Assembly: GCF_046097095.1 (NCBI RefSeq)
Contig: NZ_CP175698.1
Coordinates: 3,162,001 to 3,226,000, forward strand
DNA: 64,000 nt
Source: Natrinema sp046097095
GTDB taxonomy: Archaea > Halobacteriota > Halobacteria > Halobacteriales > Natrialbaceae
Direction: 5' to 3'
Positions 1 to 10,376 of this stretch are shown here, in pieces. How positions within the stretch are numbered: position 1 is the stretch's first letter; the number at the start of each line of letters is the position of its first letter. The notes beneath the pieces are model-generated. The model searched no databases and was not told where the DNA came from. It saw nothing but the letters and a program-made list of their open reading frames with translations. Both the position numbers and the translations under genes were made by a program.

Positions 1-90
1 TGAGTCACCGCGGTAGTCTCGACCGAGAATGCTACTCGCACCGCCTGCGTTCCGATCTCGATCGATGTCGGCTCTGGAGGGTCGTGACGC

Positions 91-387
91 ATGAGCGCGA
101 CCGACTCGGACACCGAGGTCGACGGCACCGCCGACGCCGCGGCCGACGAGAGCGGCGACTCGACCACTACCGACGCCGCGCTCACTGATCTCCCGCCGAG
201 TGCCAAACTCGTCTACAAGGTCCTCGAGTACGAGCAACCGCTGACCCAGGAGGACGTCGTCGCCGAGTCGCGGCTCTGTCCGCGGACTGCCCGCTACGCG
301 TTGGGAAAACTCGAGGACAGCGGACTGGTCACCAGACGTGCCTGTCTCGAAGACGCCCGGCAGTCGAAGTACCGGACCGAGGACTAA
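91..387 (+). CDS. Small winged-helix DNA-binding protein (MarR-like wHTH)
   Basis: A 98-residue protein. Residues 1-35 are an acidic Thr/Asp/Ala-rich tail. Residues 38-98 form a winged helix of the MarR-like type common in haloarchaea, with a plausible recognition helix around CPRTARYALGKLEDSGLV and a basic wing near the end. It has no ligand-binding or membrane domain, so it is probably a simple DNA-binding regulator. The ATG is preceded by GGAGG about 10 bases upstream, which supports this start. The next gene is convergent, so it is not part of the polysaccharide operons. Its target cannot be told from sequence. Confidence 0.8.
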   Translation: MSATDSDTEVDGTADAAADESGDSTTTDAALTDLPPSAKLVYKVLEYEQPLTQEDVVAESRLCPRTARYALGKLEDSGLVTRRACLEDARQSKYRTED

Positions 388-421
388 GCTCGCCCGTCTC
401 GCGAAACGGCGGGGAGACGCG

Positions 422-1428
422 CTACCGGTGTTTCCGGTATCGATCGACCAGCAGGTCGATCCCGAACGCACCGGCCGTGATCTCGTAGTGGGTCTCGAGG
501 CGCGGGTTGAACTTCGCCTTGTATCGATTGATGCTCGGGACGCCAGCGCCGACGAGGTCGTACTCCGCGATCCCGTCCCGGAGGCCGTCTCGCATGACGT
601 GCCAGTCGAGCAGGTCGTTGATCGCGATGTCGACGTCGGCATTCGGTTTAACGCCGCCCTGCCACCGGTATCGGGTCCGGTCTGATTCGATGACCAGAAT
701 GCCGCCGAGGAACTCGCCGCCGACGCGACAGACGTACGGGCGGAGCGCGCCGTCGGGGAGTTCTTCGTGCAGCGATCGGGCGAAATTCGGGTTCAGTTGG
801 AACGACTGCCCCTGATTCTCGTAGCGCTGGCGGACCTGGTCGACGATTCGCCCGACATCGTCGGTCGTCCCCTCTTTGATATCGTATCTGTCTTCGTCGG
901 CGTTGCGGACGTTGCTGCGCGCGTCACTGCTGAACCGCTTCAGTAGCTCCGCTTCAGTCCCGTCGAGGTCGACGACGTACGTGTGACCCGGCTTGACGTC
1001 GTACTCGTTCCAGACGAACGGGCGGACGTCGTCGAACTCCGCGGTGACGAACTTGCTGTACAGCGGCGAGATCGCCTCGTCGATCCACTCGAGGCAGCCC
1101 TCGAGAAACCGTTTGACTCGGCGGTCGGCCTTGCGCTGTTTGAGCTTGTCGACGTTCAGCAGGGAGGGGCCGAGGTAACACGCCCACGAGTAGGGGGCCG
1201 GAGAGAACGCGCCGGTGATCGGTCCCTTGGCGTACTCGAAGACGGGGAAGATGCCGACGGGTTCCTGCCCTTTGAACCCGGCGAGCAAGTGGGGGGTCGT
1301 CCCCGTGTCAGCGGCCTGTAACCGGATCGCTTCGGCCCGGAAGAAGGGGTTCGACCCCGCCGATCGTTCGACGTAGCTGTTCCACTCGTCGGCGTCCGTT
1401 CGCGGATCGAGCGTGCGTATGTCGATAC

Positions 1429-1432
<4 letters not shown>
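422..1432 (-). CDS. FemAB-like GNAT acyl/aminoacyltransferase, copy 1
   Basis: A 336-residue soluble protein with the tandem-GNAT layout of FemAB/FemX-type transferases: a first fold around residues 1-160 (FKGQEPVGIFPVFE, then a YLGP segment) and a second around 170-336 ending in the NRYKAKFNP signature. In bacteria the family adds amino acids to lipid II; archaea lack peptidoglycan, so here the acceptor is more likely a surface glycan or glycolipid intermediate (inference). The ATG overlaps the stop of the upstream phosphatase as ATGA, so the two are translationally coupled. A close paralogue of the same length lies at 24474-25484 and a more distant one at 39467-40492. Confidence 0.85.
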
Positions 1433-3057
<1,625 letters not shown>

Positions 3058-3081
3058 GGACGCGGTGTCCGTTCGCCCGTG

Positions 3082-3091
3082 CTTTGTTATG
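3082..3091 (-). promoter_or_regulatory. Shared promoter element (CATAACAAAG) of phosphatase 1
   Basis: CATAACAAAG on the minus strand starts 34 nt before the ATG at 3057, the TATA-box position for a leaderless transcript. Same element as at 46752 and 61914. Confidence 0.65.
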
Positions 3092-3203
3092 CGACTGCTG
3101 GCCGGCCGTATGCTCGTACTGCCGACGCTACGCTCGGGATAGCGATTCCGAGGAGGTCCTCGCCCGTCCGTGTAAGTACTGATTGCGGGGCCAGTACCGA
3201 CCC

Positions 3204-3287
3204 TATCACTAAGTCGTCGCTCGTCCCCGTTGTACGCCGATGATCGTCGCGACTGCCACCTGCTCTCGACGCCACTTCGACGTATGA
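3204..3287 (+). promoter_or_regulatory. Promoter element plus 15-codon leader ORF of the aminotransferase
   Basis: TATCACTAAG at 3204-3213 matches 8 of 10 positions of the TATAACAAAG form of the shared element. An ATG at 3240, 36 nt from the start of the element, opens a 15-codon frame (MIVATATCSRRHFDV). Its TGA at 3285-3287 overlaps the aminotransferase ATG at 3284 as ATGA. It forms a divergent promoter pair with the element at 3082-3091. Confidence 0.45.
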
Positions 3288-4408
3288 TCGGTGCCACCCC
3301 TTCCGTGTTCGACGCGTCGCTCTCGCGGTCGGGGGGCCCGGGAATCGGCTCGTTTGTCGACCGACACGCTCCGGATGTTGCGTTCACATACTACGGGGCC
3401 GGGAAAGTCGCCCTCCGTGACGGCCTCGCCGGCCTCGTCGAGCCCGGCGAAACCGTCCTTGTCCCCGCCTACCTCTCGCCCGCCGTCGTCGAACCGTTTC
3501 ACGAACTCGGCCTCGAGTCGCAGTGTTACGCGATCGAACGCTCGCTCGCCCCCGATTTCGACGACCTCGAGCGCCGGCTCGACGACGAGACGGCCGCGAT
3601 CGTCTCGGTCAACTACTTCGGTTTCCCCCAGCCCGGCCTCGAGCGGCTCGCGTCGCTGGCCGACGAATACGACTGTTACCACGTCGACGACAACGCACAC
3701 GGCGCGCTCAGCGTCGACGAGGGGACGCTACTCGGCACCGTCGGCGACCTCGGGATCACGACGCTGCGGAAACTGCTTCCGGTGCCGGACGGTGCCGTCC
3801 TCTATCGTGCCGACGACGAGGTCCGCGAGGCGTTCGAGCCGTCACCGCTTGCCGGTCCCGCCGACAGGGTCGCAGCCACTGACTGCCGATACGTCGCTTC
3901 CTCGGTCGCCGAAACCATCCTCGGGGCGACCCCGTCGCTACATCGTTCGGTCGAGACGTTCTTCGCGGACGGCACAGACGACCCCACAACCGTCGACCCC
4001 GAAGCGCGGTACGAGGCCGCCAAAGTCCCGATGTCGCGGTTCTCGAAGGCCGTCACCGACGCCGCGGATCCCAACGCGATTCGGGCGACTCGCCGGAAGA
4101 ACTTCCGGGCCTGGCGGCGGGTCCTGACCGACCGCGACGACGTGACCCCACTCTACGAACGGCTTCCCGAGGGAATCAGTCCCTACGAGTTCCCCGTCCG
4201 CGCCGACGAGCCGGCCGCGTTCCGATCGGAACTCACAGATTGCGCCGTCGTCGGTGCTCACTCCTGGCCCGTTCTCCGCAAGTGCGTCCACGGAAACGAG
4301 GCCTACGAGACCGCGAATCGGCTCGCGACGGACCTCGTCGCGTTGCCCGTCCACCAGGGGATCGAGCCCTCCGCTATCGAGGCCGTCGGCGACCGACTCG
4401 TGGATTGA
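3284..4408 (+). CDS. DegT/DnrJ/EryC1/StrS-type PLP aminotransferase
   Basis: A 374-residue fold-type I PLP enzyme of the sugar aminotransferase (DegT/StrS) family. YYGAGKVAL near the start matches the phosphate-binding region, HVDDNAHGA carries the cofactor Asp, and TLRKLLPVPDGAV holds the likely Schiff-base Lys. It would aminate a keto-sugar nucleotide. It is divergent in sequence from the second aminotransferase at 57799-59019 and lacks the usual TKxxxxGEGG motif, so another role, such as a lipid or small-molecule aminotransferase, is possible. The frame is open upstream from a TTG, but ATG 3284 is preferred because a leader ORF ends there. It lies divergent to the phosphatase/FemAB pair. 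Confidence 0.75.
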   Translation: MIGATPSVFDASLSRSGGPGIGSFVDRHAPDVAFTYYGAGKVALRDGLAGLVEPGETVLVPAYLSPAVVEPFHELGLESQCYAIERSLAPDFDDLERRLDDETAAIVSVNYFGFPQPGLERLASLADEYDCYHVDDNAHGALSVDEGTLLGTVGDLGITTLRKLLPVPDGAVLYRADDEVREAFEPSPLAGPADRVAATDCRYVASSVAETILGATPSLHRSVETFFADGTDDPTTVDPEARYEAAKVPMSRFSKAVTDAADPNAIRATRRKNFRAWRRVLTDRDDVTPLYERLPEGISPYEFPVRADEPAAFRSELTDCAVVGAHSWPVLRKCVHGNEAYETANRLATDLVALPVHQGIEPSAIEAVGDRLVD

Positions 4409-4445
4409 CCACGCTCGAACCGCGTGAACCGCGACGCCGCCGACG

Positions 4446-6236
4446 TCACTCGGCCGCGGCGGCTTCGGTCAGCTTCGCGAGCACGTCGTCGCTGAGGCCG
4501 TACGTCCGTTCGCCCGTCCGCTCGAGGACCCCTTCCGTCCGAAGCTCCGAGAGGAGACTCTGGACCGCGACCGGCGATCGATCGACCGCGGCGGCGACTG
4601 GGTCCGTCTCTCGCGGTCCCTCCCGTGCGAACACGGCGAGTACGTCACTGGCCGTCTCGACCGAGCACCGCGACCCCTCGCAGGCGCGGTGTACGCGAGC
4701 GCTGATCCGGGTGTCCTCGAGGAGGTCGTCGAGGTCTCGCTCCTCAGTCGCGACGACGAACTCTGGCTCACCGGCCGCGTCCGCGTCTCCGTCAGCGTCC
4801 GCCGACGCGTCCGTGTCGGCCTCCTCGTTGACCGGCGTGTACCCGTACTCGTGGGCCTCGCCGCCGGCCTGAACGATCTCCGACTCGTCGGCATCGTCGT
4901 CCGCGTTATCTTCCTCAACCTCGCTGGCATCGTCGTCCGCATTGCCTTCCTCAGCCTCGCCGGCATCGAGATACGGCCGCTCGCGCTCGAGGTCACGGAC
5001 GACCGACCGGAGCTGCTCGTTCTCTCGTTTGAGCTGATTCAGGTTCTCGGCCCGCGCCTCGAGTTCGGCCGTCAGGTCCGCGATCCGCTCGTCGCGGGCC
5101 GCGAGCGTCTCCCGAAGGTCGTCGCGTTCGGTCTCGAGGTCGGCGATCTCCTCGTGGAGCCGGCGCAGGTCCTCGCCGCCACCAGGCAGTTGCGACTGAA
5201 CCGTCTCCGTGTTCTGGAGGGCGTCGGCCATCTGCTTGGCCGCGCTCGAGACGTCCCGCGCGGAGGCCAACTCGTCCTCTAAGGTCTCGATCCGTTTTTC
5301 CTTCTTCTCGAGTTCGGTCTCGAGTTCGTTGATCCGGTCCTGCTCGCGGTCCTTGCGCTCGGAAATCTCCTGGAGATCCCCCACGAGCGCGTCGGAGACC
5401 GACTTGAGTTCGGGCCGCTCGAAGTCGTCGAGGCCGGGCGTCGCGCCGGCGTCGAAGGTCCGCTTGCGGCGGAACTGGATCTTCCGCACGTCGACTTCGG
5501 TCCAGTCGGTCTGGACGAACGCCTGCCCGTCGTTGAGGTCGGCGACGAGTTCGGAGTACTCGGTGTCGATGATTCGGCCGACGACCTTGGTGTCGTTGTC
5601 CCAGGTCAGCCGGTGCCAGACGAGCCAGTTCGCCTGTGTGATGAAGTCCTTTTTCACGTCGGCCGGGCGCTGGCTGATCCCCAGAATGCCCAACCCGTGT
5701 TTCCGGCCGCGCTTGCTGATCTTGATCAGCAGGTTCCCCGTCTCGCCGACGCCGCCGCCCTCCGGGATGTATTCGTGGACCTCCTCGACGACCAGCAGGA
5801 ACGGCTTTTTGAGCTTCTTCTCCTTGACGAACAGCTGGCGGGCGACCTCCCGAAGCAGTTCGTCGGCCACGTCCTCGTCCAGATAGCCCGAGACGTCGAG
5901 GATGACGGGGACGTTCTCCTCGAGCGCGATCGTCGCCATCTGTTCTGCGTGTTCCGGGCCGATCTGGATATCACACTCCTCGTCGGCCCCGGCGTGGAGC
6001 ATCTCGTACTCCTCTTTGAGCCCGTAGTACTCGCCGTCGGTGTCGACGATCAGGAGGGGGTAGCCGGCCTCGAGCAACTCTTCGGCGATGACCGACGCGG
6101 TATTTGATTTCCCCGAGCCCGATTTGCCGGTGACGAACCCGCGCCCGGTGAGCAGTTCGACGACCGGCAGCTTCAGGTTCGCACCGTCGGCCGTCTCGCC
6201 GACGAGGATCTGGCGCTGCGTCGGTTCGTCGCTCAC
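4446..6236 (-). CDS. HerA/FtsK-type P-loop ATPase with coiled coil and winged helix
   Basis: A 596-residue protein. Residues 1-270 are a HerA-like hexameric ATPase (Walker A GKSGSGKS at 37-44, Walker B LLVVEEVHEY at 147-156). Residues 290-410 are a long Glu/Arg-rich coiled coil, 420-480 an acidic linker with an internal repeat (DDDASEVEEDN-like), and about 500-596 a winged helix. HerA proteins act with NurA nuclease in DNA end processing, but no nurA is in this window and this is the fused coiled-coil variant. The start is a GTG overlapped by the TGA of a 12-codon leader ORF, with a GAGGTGG ribosome-binding sequence. It follows the XPB-like helicase on the same strand with a 114-nt gap. Confidence 0.85.
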   Translation of the reverse strand: MSDEPTQRQILVGETADGANLKLPVVELLTGRGFVTGKSGSGKSNTASVIAEELLEAGYPLLIVDTDGEYYGLKEEYEMLHAGADEECDIQIGPEHAEQMATIALEENVPVILDVSGYLDEDVADELLREVARQLFVKEKKLKKPFLLVVEEVHEYIPEGGGVGETGNLLIKISKRGRKHGLGILGISQRPADVKKDFITQANWLVWHRLTWDNDTKVVGRIIDTEYSELVADLNDGQAFVQTDWTEVDVRKIQFRRKRTFDAGATPGLDDFERPELKSVSDALVGDLQEISERKDREQDRINELETELEKKEKRIETLEDELASARDVSSAAKQMADALQNTETVQSQLPGGGEDLRRLHEEIADLETERDDLRETLAARDERIADLTAELEARAENLNQLKRENEQLRSVVRDLERERPYLDAGEAEEGNADDDASEVEEDNADDDADESEIVQAGGEAHEYGYTPVNEEADTDASADADGDADAAGEPEFVVATEERDLDDLLEDTRISARVHRACEGSRCSVETASDVLAVFAREGPRETDPVAAAVDRSPVAVQSLLSELRTEGVLERTGERTYGLSDDVLAKLTEAAAAE

Positions 6237-6308
6237 CGCCGCACCACCTCGAGTACGCGCGACTCGTTCATGCTATCAGTACAGTCCGAACACGTGACCT
6301 TGAATATT
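6233..6308 (-). promoter_or_regulatory. Promoter and 12-codon leader ORF of the HerA-like gene
   Basis: An AT-rich box (CAATATTCAAGG, 6298-6309 on the minus strand) lies about 36 nt before an ATG at 6271. That ATG opens MNESRVLEVVRR, whose TGA at 6233-6235 overlaps the GTG start of the ATPase as GTGA. A non-polysaccharide gene thus has the same leader architecture but with a different promoter box. Confidence 0.4.
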
Positions 6309-6350
6309 GGCCTCGGCTCAGGGTCGGAGTCCTCCGGGCCTCGGAATCGA

Positions 6351-8264
6351 TCAGCGCTCGTCGCGTTCGACCGTCTGCTCGCGGACTGTCATCCCCTTCC
6401 GGCCGAGGTGCTGGAGCTGTTTGCGCGCGAAGTCCTCCTCTCGCGTCCCTCGCGTCGCCAGCACGTAGACCAGCGCGCCGCCAGCGGGGCGCATCGTTCG
6501 ACCCGCTCGCTGTGTGCCCTGCCGGCGGCTCCCGCCGAGGCCCGAGGCGACGATCGCCAGATCGGCCGTCGGCAGATCGATCCCCTCGTCGCCGACTCGA
6601 GAGACGAGTAGCAAGTCGCGCTCGTTCCGGCGGAACTCCTCGAGCAGCCGACGGCGCTCGTGATGGGGCGTCTCCCCGCTGAGGAAGGGCGCGTCGAGTG
6701 CGTCCGAGAGGTCCCGCCCCTGCTCGAGATAGTCGACGAAGACCAGCGCCTTCGAGTCGGGGTGGGCCGACAGCAAGTAGCGGACCTCGTCGACTTTCCC
6801 CCGATTTTTCGCGGCGATGCGGTACTTCTCGCGGCCGTCGGCCGAGCCGTAGGCGTTTGCCTGCTCGTCGTCGCCCCACGGCACGTAGCGGATCTCGAGT
6901 TCGGGTTCGGCGACGAAGCCGGCCTCGAACAGCGCCTCCCAGTCGGTGCCGATCGGCGGGCCGACGAGGGTGAAGATCTCTGTCTGGCGGTCGTCCTCCC
7001 GGATCGGACTCGCGGAGAGCCCGAGGCGGTGTTTGGACTGTAAGTGCGTGCTCCGCCGGTAGACGTCCGAGGGGACGTGCTGGCACTCGTCGAAGATCAC
7101 CAGCCCCCACTCGCGGTCGTCGAACAACGAGCGGTGGCGGTCCATCCCGGCGATCTGGTAGGTCGCGATCGTCACCGGCCGCACGTTCTTCTGCCCGCCG
7201 TGGTACTGCCCGATCTGGTCGGGCTCGAGCGAGGTGTACTCGAGGACGGCGTCGGCCCACTGGCGCGCGAGGTCGCGGCTGGGCACCAGTATCAGCGTCT
7301 CGCCCTCGACGTGGGCCATCGCGCCCATCGCCGCGACGGTCTTCCCGCTGCCCGGCGGGCCGACGAAGACTCCTTCGCCGGCCTCGGCGAAGCGGTCGAC
7401 CCACGTCTGCTGGTAGTCCCGGAGCTGAACGCCGAGTTCGATCGGCAGCGCTTCGCCCGAGGCGAGTTCGCGGTGGTCCTGCACCGGGTAGCCGGCCTCG
7501 TAGAGAATCCGTTTGATCGCGGCCTCTGCCCCCTCGCGGACCCAGTCTTCGGTCTCGGAGATCGGCGCGTGGACGTGCTCCTCGTCTAACTTCTGTCGGG
7601 CGACGTTGCCCATGATCTCGGGGCTCTGGGCCTCGAGCACCGTATAGCCCTCTTCGTGAGTTACGAGCCGGAACTGGTGGGCGCGGTCCCACTGACTCTC
7701 GATCCACTCCTCGAGCTCTTCGGAGCGCTGGCCGAGCGCCTGACGCATCGTCCGAGACAGTTCGTCGAAGCTGTCGTGGGGCGTTCCCCAGACGTCCTCC
7801 GGGCGGACGACGTAGCGATAGCCCTGCTCGCCGTTAGCGTCGGCCAAATGGGCGAACTGCGAGAGTTGCGCGCGCGTAAACTGGTCGGGCCGATCGACGA
7901 TTATCTCCCGGCGCTTCGGAAAGACGACGGTCCGCTCTCGGTCCGTGAGGTCCTCGAGTTCGCTGGGGTACCAGACGACGGGATCGGTCGACACCGAGTG
8001 ACGCTCGAGCTCCCCGCGCTCGGCGAGGGCCTCGAGTCGGTCGCTGGCTTCCTCGTGGGGGAGCTCGAGGGCGCGGGAGACGGCCGCGGCCGTGAGGACG
8101 GGACGGCCCTCCCGCTGGCTGGCGTCATGGAAGTCGGCGATAGTGAACGCGTCGGCGTCGTTCTCGTCGGCCTCTCTGTCGGCGTCGGTCGCCGCCTCGT
8201 CGGGCCGGTCCGAGAGGTCGCTTCGCTGTTCGTCGGAGGGCGTCGAAGAACCTTCGTCAGTCAC
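6351..8264 (-). CDS. XPB/Rad25-like SF2 DNA helicase
   Basis: A 637-residue superfamily 2 helicase. The N-terminal 40 residues are acidic and low in complexity; the damage-recognition-like region is about 40-280. Helicase motifs are GPPGSGKT (302-309), FDECQH (391-396, motif II), LSASPIR (motif III) and QGTQRAGRTMRP (motif VI). Archaeal XPB homologues unwind DNA in repair and transcription-linked processes. I chose the GTG at 8264 because the acidic N-terminus begins there and the open frame upstream is Arg/Cys-rich and unlike coding sequence. It is on the same strand as the HerA-like ATPase. It belongs to the core genes of the window rather than the glycan locus. Confidence 0.88.
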   Translation of the reverse strand: MTDEGSSTPSDEQRSDLSDRPDEAATDADREADENDADAFTIADFHDASQREGRPVLTAAAVSRALELPHEEASDRLEALAERGELERHSVSTDPVVWYPSELEDLTDRERTVVFPKRREIIVDRPDQFTRAQLSQFAHLADANGEQGYRYVVRPEDVWGTPHDSFDELSRTMRQALGQRSEELEEWIESQWDRAHQFRLVTHEEGYTVLEAQSPEIMGNVARQKLDEEHVHAPISETEDWVREGAEAAIKRILYEAGYPVQDHRELASGEALPIELGVQLRDYQQTWVDRFAEAGEGVFVGPPGSGKTVAAMGAMAHVEGETLILVPSRDLARQWADAVLEYTSLEPDQIGQYHGGQKNVRPVTIATYQIAGMDRHRSLFDDREWGLVIFDECQHVPSDVYRRSTHLQSKHRLGLSASPIREDDRQTEIFTLVGPPIGTDWEALFEAGFVAEPELEIRYVPWGDDEQANAYGSADGREKYRIAAKNRGKVDEVRYLLSAHPDSKALVFVDYLEQGRDLSDALDAPFLSGETPHHERRRLLEEFRRNERDLLLVSRVGDEGIDLPTADLAIVASGLGGSRRQGTQRAGRTMRPAGGALVYVLATRGTREEDFARKQLQHLGRKGMTVREQTVERDER

Positions 8265-8496
8265 TGCCGAGTCGTAGCGGCGGTGGGGGGAAACCAATTT
8301 CGCTCGGGGGACTGGAACGCGCAGGCATCGATGAGAGACGTCACGTACCGTTCTTCGCCTGGTTGTCCACTCCATCGCCGGCTCTGTTGCTGTCGATCTA
8401 TTCCGGACGGTACCGCATTCGTAAGCGAGACAGCACGAAATCCACTCACCCAAACCACCGGCTACCTATATTTGATTGGACGGCGTTCATCCGCGT

Positions 8497-8673
8497 ATGT
8501 ATCGCGCGATCCTCCCCGAAGGACAGATCGTCTGTGACCGTTACGAGCACACCGACGACGGCCTCGAGCTCTACGACGAGGACGACCACTTCCTCGCGTT
8601 CGTTCCGTACAGTAATTTACACGCGCTGCTCGACGAGGAGGTCTACGACGAAGACGACCGATCGATCATGTAG
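8497..8673 (+). CDS. Small conserved acidic haloarchaeal protein
   Basis: A 58-residue acidic protein (MYRAILPEGQIVCDRYEHTD at the start) without membrane segments or cysteine clusters. I recognise no named domain. It looks like a compact beta-rich haloarchaeal protein of unknown function. CCTATATTTG lies about 32 nt before the ATG, a normal TATA position for a leaderless mRNA, which sets the start at 8497 rather than at the upstream ATG. Its 3' end overlaps the convergent TFB gene by 8 nt. Confidence 0.7.
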   Translation: MYRAILPEGQIVCDRYEHTDDGLELYDEDDHFLAFVPYSNLHALLDEEVYDEDDRSIM

Positions 8674-9625
8674 CGGGCTGCTGGTCGATCGCCTCGAGTT
8701 GCTCACGGTACCGGTTGCGGACGGTGACGACGGTCGTCTGGGCGGTGTCGGCAACGGCGCGTTGCGGGATGGTCTCGTCACAGAGGAGGCCGGCGGCGTA
8801 GATCGCGGCCGCGGCGAAGCCGGTCGGCGACTTGCCCGAGTGTAGCCCCTGTTCGGTGGTCCGGTCGATGATCTCGATGGCCTTGGTTTCCACGTCCTTG
8901 TCGACGTCTAACTCCGAGCAGAATCGGGGGACGAACTGGCGAGGATTCGTCGGCTCCAAGTTGATATCGAGCTCGTCCGCGATGTACCGGTAGGTGCGAC
9001 CGATCTCACGCTGGTCGACACGTGAAACGGCCGTTACCTCCTCGAGGCTTCGCGGTATGTCCTCTTTACGACACGCGGTGTAGAGGGCGCTGGTCGCGAC
9101 GCCCTCGATCGAACGCCCGCGAATGAGGTCTCGCTCGAGCGCCTGGCGGTAGATGACGCTCGCCGTTTCCTTGACGGGCTTGGGGACGCCTAACGCGCTG
9201 ACCATTCGATCGATCTCGGAGAGGGCGTACTTGAGGTTTCGTTCGCCCGCGTTCTTCGTTCGAATGCGTTCCTGCCAGACACGGAGTCGATGGAGTTGCC
9301 CGTGTTTGTCGGCGGACATCGAGTGCCCGTTGGCGTCTTTGTTCCGCCAGTCGATGGTTGTCGTCAGCCCTCGGTCGTGCATCGACTGGGTCAGCGGGGC
9401 ACCGACGCGAGAGAGTTCGTCGTGCTCTTGGGCGTTGAACGCTCGCCACTCCGGGCCGTAATCGATGGGGTCTTCGCTCAAGACCAGGCCACAGTCCGCA
9501 CAGACCTGCTCGCCGCGGTCCGGATCGTGGACGATCGTGTCGGTCTCGCAGTCGGGACACAGACCAGTCTCGCCCTCCTCTGACTGTGATTCGCTGCTGT
9601 GTTGATCGATGATAGACCGCGTCAT
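8666..9625 (-). CDS. tfb: Transcription initiation factor TFB
   Basis: A 319-residue TFB, the archaeal TFIIB homologue, which bridges TBP-bound promoter DNA and RNA polymerase and reads the BRE. It has an N-terminal zinc ribbon (Cys 23, 26, 42 and 45), a B-reader region (YGPEWRAF) and two cyclin-fold repeats of about 90 residues each. The start is the ATG at 9625, just before the ribbon; the open frame upstream is not protein-like. Haloarchaea carry several TFBs with different promoter preferences. This copy lies beside a locus with a distinctive promoter element, but any link is speculative. Confidence 0.96.
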   Translation of the reverse strand: MTRSIIDQHSSESQSEEGETGLCPDCETDTIVHDPDRGEQVCADCGLVLSEDPIDYGPEWRAFNAQEHDELSRVGAPLTQSMHDRGLTTTIDWRNKDANGHSMSADKHGQLHRLRVWQERIRTKNAGERNLKYALSEIDRMVSALGVPKPVKETASVIYRQALERDLIRGRSIEGVATSALYTACRKEDIPRSLEEVTAVSRVDQREIGRTYRYIADELDINLEPTNPRQFVPRFCSELDVDKDVETKAIEIIDRTTEQGLHSGKSPTGFAAAAIYAAGLLCDETIPQRAVADTAQTTVVTVRNRYREQLEAIDQQPAT

Positions 9626-10207
9626 CAGTACCGGACGAAACCGTGCCGGCACTGTAAGGGGTTCACATGGTTTCGCGGGAAACACCGACTTACTGTGGCG
9701 TTCCCAGCGTCGAAGAAAGAGAGAGAAAAATCGAACGACGTGGCCGCCGCGTGCTTCGAGCGAGAACCCGCGACGGCCGTGCCAAGACCGTGTCCCATCG
9801 GTCGCGTCGGGGTGAAGCGACCGTTGCCCGGCCACTTCGACCCACCATGGACAATGCCCACATGCCACATGAATGGTGGCGATCGTTGTAGCGCCTCGGC
9901 GACGTAAACCCCCTGTTCATCGGGTAAATAGCTCTTTCGCGTGTGAACTGTCGTTCGACTTTATATCGGTTGCACCGAACGGTCGGTACCAGTGCCGTGT
10001 TGTCACGCAGCCCTTCGACCCCCGACGGCGTCCGGTCGCCGGGGAGTGGAATCGACGTACGCCATCGATACGTTCGCACAATCGACCGATACCGCGCGAC
10101 GGTTCGGACGGCGAGGAGCGATCGAGAGGACGGCGAAACGCCCTCGCAGTCCTGCGGTTGGGAAGTCGCCCCGTACCTCCTTTGCAGACGGTGCGAAACG
10201 TGGTCGT
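9626..10207. other. Intergenic region without a recognised gene
   Basis: About 580 bases with long spurious open frames but no protein-like sequence. It holds an inverted repeat CCACCAT...ATGGTGG (9842-9848 and 9873-9879) around CCACATGCCACATG, and a TATA-like CTTTATATCGG near 9958 with no convincing gene behind it. Confidence 0.4.
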
Positions 10208-10376
10208 GTTTAAGAGTATCTCTGTTGGTGTACAACCTGGTGTGTCAATCGTGACTTCGACTCGCCGTTCGAACGTACAGCGGTCGCCGTCGTGCCGAGA
10301 TTCCGGTGATTCAGGCTATCGGGTCCTGGGGTTGGCGAACTCGGATCGCGTCGCTCTGACCGGAGGAACAAAGTGA
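10208..10376 (+). promoter_or_regulatory. Putative promoter and leader ORF of the DUF7344 gene
   Basis: GTTTAAGAGTAT at 10208-10219 is a TATA-like box about 33 nt before a GTG at 10242. That GTG opens a 44-codon frame ending in TGA at 10374-10376, overlapping the ATG at 10376. GGAGG lies at about 10361-10365, in position to initiate the main gene. Assignment is tentative. Confidence 0.3.

Noticed and set aside
3058..3387. Open frame extending phosphatase 1 upstream by 110 codons
   Set aside because: The extension is Arg/Ser-rich and crosses the CATAACAAAG element; phosphatase motifs begin only after the ATG at 3057.
9842..9879. Inverted repeat CCACCAT...ATGGTGG upstream of tfb
   Set aside because: Seven-bp arms with a 24-bp gap are not strong enough to call an operator; recorded only as part of the intergenic region.
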